A stretch of DNA of 64,000 nucleotides from Spirodela intermedia (lineage: Eukaryota > Streptophyta > Magnoliopsida > Alismatales > Araceae): the NCBI GenBank assembly GCA_902729315.2, contig LR746269.1, positions 2,216,501 to 2,280,500 of the forward strand. The letters run 5' to 3'. The notes under the pieces are model-generated. The model saw only the letters and a program-made list of their open reading frames with translations. It made no database searches and was not told the DNA's origin. The stretch's first letter is position 1. Each line of letters begins with the position of its first letter. Shown one piece after another: positions 56,036 to 64,000 of this stretch. The translations under genes and the position numbers were made by a program.

Positions 56036-58864
56036 TCACCTTGGGTAGAAGGAGGTGTCGGAGACGGTGGCGATGGAGAAGAGATGGCGGTCGGAGAGAC
56101 GAGAGGCGTCGGTCATGTTGGGCAGCTCCATGGTCGTCTCGTCGGTGAACGGCGGCCTGTTGGGCTGGGGAAGCGTTTCCTCTATCCTTTGCAGCATCCG
56201 CAGGGCGCCCAGCGAGGAGGGCCGCAGCGAGGGTATTTCCTGCGTGCAAAGGAGCCCAATGTGCACTGCCCTAGTGATCTCGGCCTTCACGAGGGTGTGA
56301 TTCTCGTGGTCATGTAGCTTCATGTTTGGATCGATGAGGTCCTCCACAGTCCCTGATTGGAAGTGCCTCCATGCCTGGAATAGAAAACAATGGGAATTGC
56401 CAGATCGATATGTTGCTATGAATATTTCTTGATTGGTCCCATATTTGATCATTCTATGAATAAACCCGTGGGCCGGCTGATATTTATTTATTTAGATTAA
56501 TATTGTTAAAGAAATGGACTTTCCAAGTAAATTATTTCATCTGAGAATTTCTCAACAGATCAGATAGGGCCCCAAGATTGGTATGCATGAGAGAATAGAA
56601 TTCTATAATGCGCCAGCTCTGACATGAGAGAGAGGGATTAGAGGACTTACCAGAGTAATGATGCTCTCAGAGTTGTCAGGGACTTTGCTCCTGTTGTTGG
56701 ACTTGCCGGTGACGATCTCTATCAAAAGGACACCAAAACTGTACACATCCGCCTTTTCTGTGAGCTGGCCGAGGGCAAGGTATTCCGGAGCCATGTATCC
56801 CCTGAAACGACAAACCAGGTATAAGAATGGAAAGTTGAGAGCCTTTGGGCATGGGTCTTGGGGGTTATTGATATCCTACAAACTCACAAGGTCCCGGCAA
56901 TGGCAGTGGTGATGTGGCTTTGGTCGTCTTGGAATGACCGCGCGAGGCCAAAGTCGGCAATCCTAGCCCGAAACTTGTTGTCTAACAGGATGTTGCTCGC
57001 CTTGATATCCCTGTGGATTATTCTAACTTTGGAGTTCTCATGGAGATAGGCCAAACCTTCGGCAGTGCCCTTGATTATTTCAAGTCTCTTTTGCCAATCC
57101 AATAACTGTCCTTTTTCAGGATCTGTCAAGGTTCATCATAGAATTACTCCCGAACCAAGGCTAATGTGCGCAAGAACATGAAGAATATGAAGCTCGGTAA
57201 TCATACTAGTTGAAATAAACGACTCATACAAAGCATGTTTCTTAGAGGAAATAATGTGGATGAAACTATAGGAACTGAAGGGGGAATGAGAGTACCAAAA
57301 ATGAAGAGGTTGAGGCTCTTGTTGGGGACATATTCATAGACTAGAAGACTTTCGGGGCCGACGCAGCTGCAACCCAACAGGCGAACAAGATTCTTATGCT
57401 CCACACTGCTGATCATGTTCACTTCGTTGTAAAAATCTGAAGCTCTGTTTTTATTATTGAAGTACAATCTCTTCACCGCAATCTCTCTCCCATCGGACAA
57501 AACTCCCTAAGAAACAGGGGTTAATCCGCGATCAACACAACAATGTTGGGTTCTCCGAAATATATGAACGATTGAGCATGTCTCAGAAACCCGGTAGTGA
57601 AGAATACGAAAGTTTATGCAGTATCTGCTAATGATTACCTTATAAACTGAACCAAAACCTCCCTGGCCCAGCTTGTTCTCAGGAGAAAAAGATCTAGTTG
57701 CCTTCTCAAGCGTAGAATATTTGAAATTTAGATGACTGTTCCATAAAGTGGACTTCATGTTCTCTGCATCAAATGCATCTGCAAAAAGGTGGCACAAAAT
57801 TTGGCATTCGGTATTTCATAGAGCTCGAGGATTGATTACTTACACAATAAATAAATAAATAAAATCAAATGATGTAAAGATGACAATGAAATAAATGAAA
57901 TGATCAGGTAGGTCAAAGTACGTCTTCTTTTGTTTTGTATCATCATGCGCCTCCGAACAAAATATCCGATAATTGTTCCCACTCCGATAACAACAACTAA
58001 GCTAAGGACTGCAAATACGATTGGGATTGTGATCCCTGCAAGTCACGGAAAAGCAGAAGACGATTTAGCTCGAGGCAAGCTCCATCCACATTAAGTTTTC
58101 TTCTGAGAGCATGGGGTACCTTTTGAACGCCGATTTCTCTGCAGAGGATTCAGAAAATTCACGTCTGAATACCTCAAGAAGCATCCAATCTTAAGGGCCC
58201 GCCCATCCGACCATGGCACACATCCCGTCACCAATGCTGTTGCATCCGTCAGACAAGCTTGGCAGGAGCTTGAGTTCAACGTCTTCCAGCAATTAGCCAG
58301 AACATAAACCGATTCACTCGTAGCGCCTGAAGAAGTCGCAAAGGCTCTGGCGTAGCCTCCATTGCCCGGCGCCGCGGTGGTCGCATCTGACACCGCTTTC
58401 CTCACCAACTGACCGAACTGTGCACTCTTCCTCGTCGTGTTCCCACATTGGGCCTTGTCCTCAGCGCCCGTGTACTCTTCAAAGAACCTGTAATTCGCTG
58501 ACCTCATGAAGCAGCCGTCGAGATAGATCCGCCCGCCGTCGTAGGGAAAGCACTTGGGCAAGATCGTCCGCGCCTCGGCGTAGCACAGAACGCAGTCCAC
58601 CGGGGAGAGGTCGCCATAGCACTGTGCCAGTCCATAGTTTGCATCTAGTCCAGAACCCACCGTCGCCACGCCAAATCCACCAACTCGAAGCTGATCGGAG
58701 ATGCTCTGCATGCCGGCTATAAAATTGGGAACATATGCAGTCGTATTGTGTTCCAATTGCGTCGAGCAGATGATCTCCACCGTTCGCGACCTTGGATCAC
58801 ATCGGGTTCTCGTCAACAGACACGAGAGGAGCAGGAGGAAGAACACAGGAACGTCCTTCACCAT
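56036..58864 (-). CDS. Cysteine-rich receptor-like protein kinase (DUF26), complete
   Basis: Plasma-membrane receptor kinase of the CRK family. Exons: 58864-58120, 58035-57922, 57778-57639, 57506-57296, 57122-56888, 56801-56651 and 56374-56036; 1935 bases, 644 residues. The order is a signal peptide ([11 protein letters not shown]), then two DUF26 modules, each with C-X8-C-X2-C ([13 protein letters not shown] and [13 protein letters not shown]). A transmembrane helix follows ([19 protein letters not shown]) with a basic stop-transfer RRRMM. The Ser/Thr kinase has [35 protein letters not shown] and GYMAPEYL, all catalytic residues intact (RD type). The gene layout of seven exons is the standard CRK layout. 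Ligand is unknown; family members act in pathogen, ROS and apoplastic stress signalling. It resembles the basal CRK2/CRK3-like group, an inference. Confidence 0.96.
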
Positions 58865-59718
58865 ATGTTGAAACCGCTCCTTTCCCTTGTGGGCTCAGAT
58901 GAGGGGAACCATCGACGACTTCCTCCTCGTCCTCCGAGACTGGAAGGGAAATTGTGGGTTATCAGTATCTTTCCATCTCGTAGCACAGGAAGGCGATTGA
59001 GGGCAGAGAAGGACGAATCATGGCGACAATAAAAACATCTCTGGTAAGGCCGGAGAAAGTAAAGGAAATCCCGGAGACATGGGACGGATTTCCGTTGACC
59101 ACGCTCCTGCTTTCCCCGGAGAACATCTGGAAATCTTCCATGACGAAGAACAAAAAGAAGACGGGAAAACGCGTCGATGAAACAACACGGGAAAAGGGAG
59201 AAGATGCCCAGCTTGTGATCGGATTCTTACCTCAACCGGTGGCTCCTCTGCTAGACGTCGAAAGCTGAATCCAGTTAAGGCCTGGCGCAGAGAGAGAGAG
59301 AAGAGAGAGAGCAGAAGAGAGTCGCGCGCAAGAGGGAGGAAGATAAGCAGACAAAGACGCTTCCAAAGTCCTGGATAAATCTGAAAGCTACGCTGTGGGG
59401 ACTGTAGCCGCCAACAGCCGACTGGCTGGTCCCCATTCCCCCCATGTGGCGAATTCCAATTCTGCGACGTCCCACTGACAACCTTCCGAGTGAAGTCACT
59501 TGCTTTTCCGTAAAGTCGCCCGCTATGCCCGGAAACAACGATGGGGGCGACGACTTTGACTCACAGCTATCGAAGTCAATGGGCGGCTAGACTCACCCCT
59601 CTCTCTCTCTCTCTCTCCCCACCACCACCTAACCCCCTTCTGTATATGTACAAAAAAAAACGCCAAAAAAAATATAATGAATCCAATTGGGCTTTCTATG
59701 GGGGATATGCTTACGCGG
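58865..59718. other. CRK leader/promoter and MER3 3' region
   Basis: The CRK gene and the MER3 gene are read in the same direction, so this holds the CRK promoter and the MER3 3' UTR. It has a GA tract (about 59287-59312) and a CT tract (about 59599-59617). An upstream leader exon of CRK around 58900-59260 is possible. No coding sequence is supported. Confidence 0.5.
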
Positions 59719-62700
59719 TCAGAGAAAGGAGAAGATGCTCTTGAAGGGCAGCGCCTCCCCCACCGCAGGGGGGGACGTCAGGAGGGGAGACTCACCTTTG
59801 CCAGGACCCAGTTCGCAGGGTTCGTATGTTCCTGCCCGGCCGGTGGCGCAGTCTGGGCCCGTAATGCCCCCGCCATTGGGTACGATTTCGTCGTGCTGGG
59901 TCCGAGGTCTCTTGAGCGCCAAGGGCTCGAGGGAGGAGGAGACCATGGCCTTCGACGTCGTCAGCGCCGGTAGATCCCTCGACTTCCGCCGGATGTGGTC
60001 GAAGACGGTGCGCTCGGTCAAAGCTTTCACTTGGGTCAAATCTGGCGTTGGCACGGTCAGAGAGTCCTCGAATATCATCGAATGACGGTGGAAGAGGGAG
60101 AAAATGAGGTGAGGATAAGGATAGTCACCTTCGATTGGCTCCTCTCGGTCTTCCGGCAAGAGGTCGAAGCTGGGCGCATCTGGGGAAGCTGGGCCAGCGG
60201 CGTCATCGTCTTCGACCACGTATATCTCCCTAGCGAGTGGGTACTCTGTGGCGCTGGCTCTGCTCACACGTGCCGTGGGGCGGGGCGGAGCGCTCTCCCT
60301 GCTGATCACGCGCTTCTGCTGCACGTCGAGGCCAACTTCGTGCGGGACGATAGGAGGGCGTTAGCCACGTGTGGAGGAAACATTGGGCATCGGGGATTGA
60401 CCACATGGGGATTATTTACCGTACTCTTCGAAGATGAGAGCCGCTCCCACGGTCAACCTTCCGTTCTGCGGGCACCAGGCGAAGATTGGCACCGAATAGG
60501 GGCTGAGGCGTCCACAAAACAATGAGTGAATCTCATGAATAATAAATGGCAAAGTTCCTAGTATAGGTAATATAGTGCATATTCTTAGTATGGGTCTGAG
60601 TTATTATAATAATAATAAAAAATAAACAAAACGGGGAGACCGGTGAAGACGGGGGAGGGTACCTCAAGAACTCGTCAACCCTGTTTCATGAAAACAAGGA
60701 AAATGCCAGAGGAGGAAAGTTAAATTAAAAAAATCAGGATTTATGAACTAAGTATATTCCAGGAGAAGAGCCACCTTATTTTCTCGTGAAATAAGATCTG
60801 GTTATCCTCTTCGGATCCCACAATCTGCATGAAGAAGAGGTTGATATTTGCTCGGCATATGTGGTGGAACAAAGGGGATCGAGAGCTACGCATATCCTAA
60901 ATGGAGTGGTTCCATTAAACACGTACCAAGTCGGCGTAGTGCCGCTTTCTCGACGTTGACTGTGAAACGCGAGTCAACCAGATGAACAGCTTTGACTTCC
61001 CTTGCCTCTTGTCCTCATCGGCCTCGATCCGCATGTCAACCTTGGGCGGCAGCGACAGCAGGGACTCCTTTATGTGGTTCCCGAAGGGGTACTTACGCCC
61101 TGTTATCATTTCTATTTTCCGAGGATCGGCTTCCGCCATGGTTTCAAACGAATGAATCCCTGCCGAACGAAGTGCCTGCAAACAAAATTCCCCTCCAAGG
61201 ACAAGAACAAGAACATGAGTTCAATCTCCAAAAAAGAAAAAAAAGAAAAAAAAACTGAGCACTAAACGCATGGTGGGTGGGGAGGTGAGGTGAGATGGAC
61301 CTTGGCGGTGACCATTCCAATGCCGGGGAGCTGTTTTAGCAAGAAGAGGCTGTTCTCCCAGAGCCTCTGGTCTAAGCACTTGGCGAGGAGGGTGGCGTTA
61401 AGAGCACCTCTGTAGCTCTTTCTGTAGATGAAGCACTCTTTCATGCACTTGGCGATCCTACACCCGTTCGAGCATATGGAGCTCACGTCCTAGGGTTTAT
61501 ATAAATCTTCAGACCTCACTGGAGTGGAAGTTTAAGAGGATGAAAGTGGTGTCGAAAACGGCCGAGAGGAAGGAATAGCAGCACCTGGATAAGAGATAGG
61601 TCGTGGACCGTCGGGTCGCCGGTCAAGCAGTCGTTGACCAAGACGAAAATCTTCTCTTCCCTCGTCTGGATGCGCTTCTTCCTCTTGCCATTATCTGCGA
61701 GGACGTGAAATCGAAGCCGTCCGTCCTTGTCGCCGTTGACGTCGTTGAGGAGCTTCTTCTCGTTGCGCCTCAGCTGGATCCCTTGGAACATGATTCCAAA
61801 GAGAGTGTCATATTCGTTGGTCTGGGCAATGTCAACGGGCTCGTTCGGGGAGGGGATGTGATGCTACTCCGCTTACAGGAGATCTCCTCGGAGCGGCATA
61901 CTATGCGGAGCACGTCCTCCAGGCTACAGCTCTCCGGAGCTTGAACGACGTTCTTCATCGTGCCGAATTTCAGGTAGTATTTCGTCATTAGCTTTCCGGG
62001 TTCTGCGTGCATGGGAAAAAAAAAACATATCAGAGAGATGCACGATGGCGACAAAAAAACGGACGGATTGGTTAGTCTCGTCAACGCAGATGAGTGAGAT
62101 CTTGAACTCCTCCTCGCAGGTGTTGAGGATGCATGGAAACCTACTATTTTTCAAATTTCATAACTGGATAACTGTCTTATAAGGGTGGGAGGGATGTGGA
62201 GAGAGAGAGAGTGTGTGTGAGAGAGAGAGAGCAGAGTGGGAAGAGGGTGTAATTAAGGACTGAGAGGAAACTTCTTACATAAAAGACACTAATTGACCAC
62301 CGTGGGAAGAAGGGATGGATTTGTATGTTTTATGTTCATGATCATGGCAAATATCAGCTGAGGGAAACTAAAACATAGTCCCATCTGCATCAGATAATCA
62401 TCAAGATAAAATCATCGAATGATGAATTATGCACCTTTTTCCTGCCTTGATCAGTCAAACAGGGTAGATCGACGGCATGAATTATTATTTTCTATGTTCA
62501 TGACCATCGCGAAAACTAAAACATAGTCCCATTTGCGTCAAATAATCATATCAGGATAAGATCGAATGGATGAGTTACTTCATATTTTCTCTCTTTCATG
62601 GGAGAAGGAGAATTCCAAATGAGATGAACGTACCCAAAGGCCTCAGGAGGAAACCGTCCTCATCTGTCCAAATCAGCCCATGTTTTGAGAGCTCATTAAT

Positions 62701-63681
62701 TTTTTGGACACATATATCTGTCATGATAAAAAATGAAAAACAATTAATCAGAATAAAATGAGTTCCGAGAAAAGAAACTAGTAACTATATGTGAGACTAA
62801 TTGTACCTTGCATGTGTTTATCCAGACGTTCATAGGGGATTTTTTTCTGAACTCCATAATTTTCAGGATTCTGAGCAGTAAATCAAGGGATTGATGTGGA
62901 TCAAGGGCAAGAAAATATCGACTGCGTATTAATATTGATCATCATATATTACCTTTTTTATTCTCACATATAAGTAGGAATATTTCAGCCATTCAATTGC
63001 CAAACTGATGTCTGAAATGGTAAACTGGACGATCTCCGCATTCAGATGCTCTGTCATGCAGGCATGTAATCTGCAGTAAGAGTAGAAAAATGTTAGATGA
63101 TGGCAAGCATGAGGACTTTGTAGCACCGAATCCAGTGTCGAACAAAGATCGAGAGTTTACTGGGATTCCACCATCTCACAACCATTTAAGAGATTCTCAT
63201 ATAGATGTACCTGATATCAATTAAAAAATTAGAGCAAATTAGTGCAAAATTTGGAAAAGTAACTTCTGAACCACTCTCTGATTGGTTGTGATCCAATTAT
63301 ACAGGAAAGAAGACATTTTGCGAGCATGGCAAGGCTGGAGATTAAATCCTTTTAAGACGCCTTGAACGTGCACAGAGGATATGAACAAAAGCTCATCCCA
63401 GGATTCATGAAAAATATCTTTTTTCGGGCTCTAAAATTGTAGAAAAATGCGTAAATCTATAATTATTTAACGAAGATACGGCATATAAGACTGATAAAGC
63501 AAGACTCAAACTAGATGGAATAGTATTGGTACTGATGTTCGTTACAATGAAACTAAAGAAGTCAACAATGCATAAAAATACTGTAGAGAAATTACAGTAA
63601 TGAACTCACGGTCTCCCTTCTGGTCATTATGACAACTGTGCCGGTATCATCAAATGGTGGGCGTCCAGCCCTCCCGCACAT
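59719..63681 (-). CDS. MER3: Meiotic ATP-dependent DNA helicase MER3/HFM1 (RCK), 5'-partial
   Basis: Ski2-like helicase needed for class I (interfering) meiotic crossovers, in the ZMM pathway. Exons read on the minus strand: 63681-63610, 63210-63161, 63070-62953, 62870-62807, 62717-62634, 62002-61877, 61781-61585, 61489-61301, 61175-60927, 60824-60775, 60680-60663, 60502-60420 and 60335-59719 (stop). All borders keep one frame. It starts in helicase motif VI (MCGRAGRPPFDDTG), then the winged-helix part (LHACMTEHLNAEIVQ), then the Sec63-type domain (WIQLRRNEKKLLND, SICSNGCRIAKCMKE, LKQLPGIGMVTAK, GRKYPFGNHIKESLLSLPP). The variable tail includes FDHIRRKSRDLPAL. The exon at 60680-60663 is only 18 bases. 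The N-terminal RecA domains lie beyond the right edge; the upstream junction of the exon at 63681 was not confirmed. Confidence 0.94.
62190..62235. repeat. (GA)n tract in a MER3 intron
   Basis: GA units interrupted by a short GT run, inside the intron between exons 62634 and 62002. Confidence 0.85.
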
Positions 63682-64000
63682 CTTTAGTTGAAGTTTCAAG
63701 CAAGGAAAATTGATATTTCAGAAGTTAGTGAACGAGGAAAGGGACATATAGTCGCTAGGCGCATATTGTTTTAAAACGAACATATATAGCCTGAAATGAT
63801 ATAAAGCCTGCCACCACATCTGTAGGCTGATTTTTATTTATAAAGCGACCACTACTGACACGACATGGGGTTGATTTAATCGGTTGATTCAGACTGTCCA
63901 GGCATTACCGAGTGAAAGTGGACTAAAAGATAACCCTAAACAGAGGAAATTTTCTGGGCACATCCAGCCTTCTATTCTTAGTTTGAGAAGACTCACGGTT
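63682..64000 (-). other. Intron of MER3, possible exon end at the window edge
   Basis: AACC followed by GTGAGT on the minus strand at 64000-63991 may be a splice donor of the preceding MER3 exon, but too few bases remain to test it. Confidence 0.3.

Noticed and set aside
60099-60160. Possible intron in the MER3 last exon (GTGACT...TTCGAG)
   Set aside because: At about 62 bases it is too short for a plant intron, and removing it breaks the frame; the unspliced frame runs through to the conserved FDHIRRKSRD stretch.
59677-60525. Plus-strand frames of up to 176 codons opposite MER3
   Set aside because: The minus strand carries the conserved MER3 sequence with proper splice sites; the plus frames have no similarity.

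Overview
The window is nuclear DNA of a flowering plant. Evidence is the split genes with GT-AG introns, plant-only families (pectin-cleaving polygalacturonases, a DUF26 receptor kinase, a WAK-type galacturonan-binding protein, a plastid phosphate translocator), Ty1-copia remains, long (CT/GA)n tracts, and plant promoter motifs (TATA boxes, telo-boxes, TGGGCY site II elements). The GC-rich, third-position-G/C exons set in AT-rich introns and spacers would fit a monocot or early-diverging angiosperm; this is an inference and the species is not identified.

Layout. 1-2210 (+): last four exons of a membrane-anchored monodehydroascorbate reductase. 2786-about 4860 (-): polygalacturonase 1, with no visible start codon and a damaged splice junction. 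5.0-12.4 kb: AT-rich spacer with retroelement scraps and copy A of an inverted dispersed repeat. 12494-14781 (-): polygalacturonase 2, complete in nine exons. 14.9-23.0 kb: spacer with copy B of the inverted repeat and further retroelement scraps. 23012-30015 (-): complete WW-domain DEAD-box RNA helicase with an RS-rich tail. 31.08-31.86 kb: AT-rich tandem array of about 130 bp units. 32047-35531 (-): complete plastid phosphoenolpyruvate/phosphate translocator. 36847-39305 (+): RNA polymerase subunit RPB10. 41380-44749 (+): seven-pass-like rolling-stone-type membrane protein. 45948-51152 (-): degenerate Ty1-copia element with both LTRs. 51677-53645 (+): ribosomal protein L35. 54114-55071 (+): secreted WAK-like galacturonan-binding protein without a kinase. 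56036-58864 (-): complete cysteine-rich receptor-like kinase. 59719 to the right edge (-): 3' two-thirds of the meiotic helicase MER3/HFM1.

Exon models were built by reading splice junctions by eye. For every complete gene except polygalacturonase 1 the exon lengths sum to a multiple of three and give one continuous reading frame. The genes do not form an operon-like unit. Housekeeping genes (RPB10, RPL35, helicase, translocator) are mixed with cell-wall and stress genes (two polygalacturonases, the galacturonan-binding protein, the CRK, the ascorbate-cycle reductase). No clearly novel system was found; the most interesting leads are the inverted 1.7 kb repeat pair, the unidentified exon-like pieces near 10-11.6 kb, the splice damage in polygalacturonase 1, and the tandem arrays.
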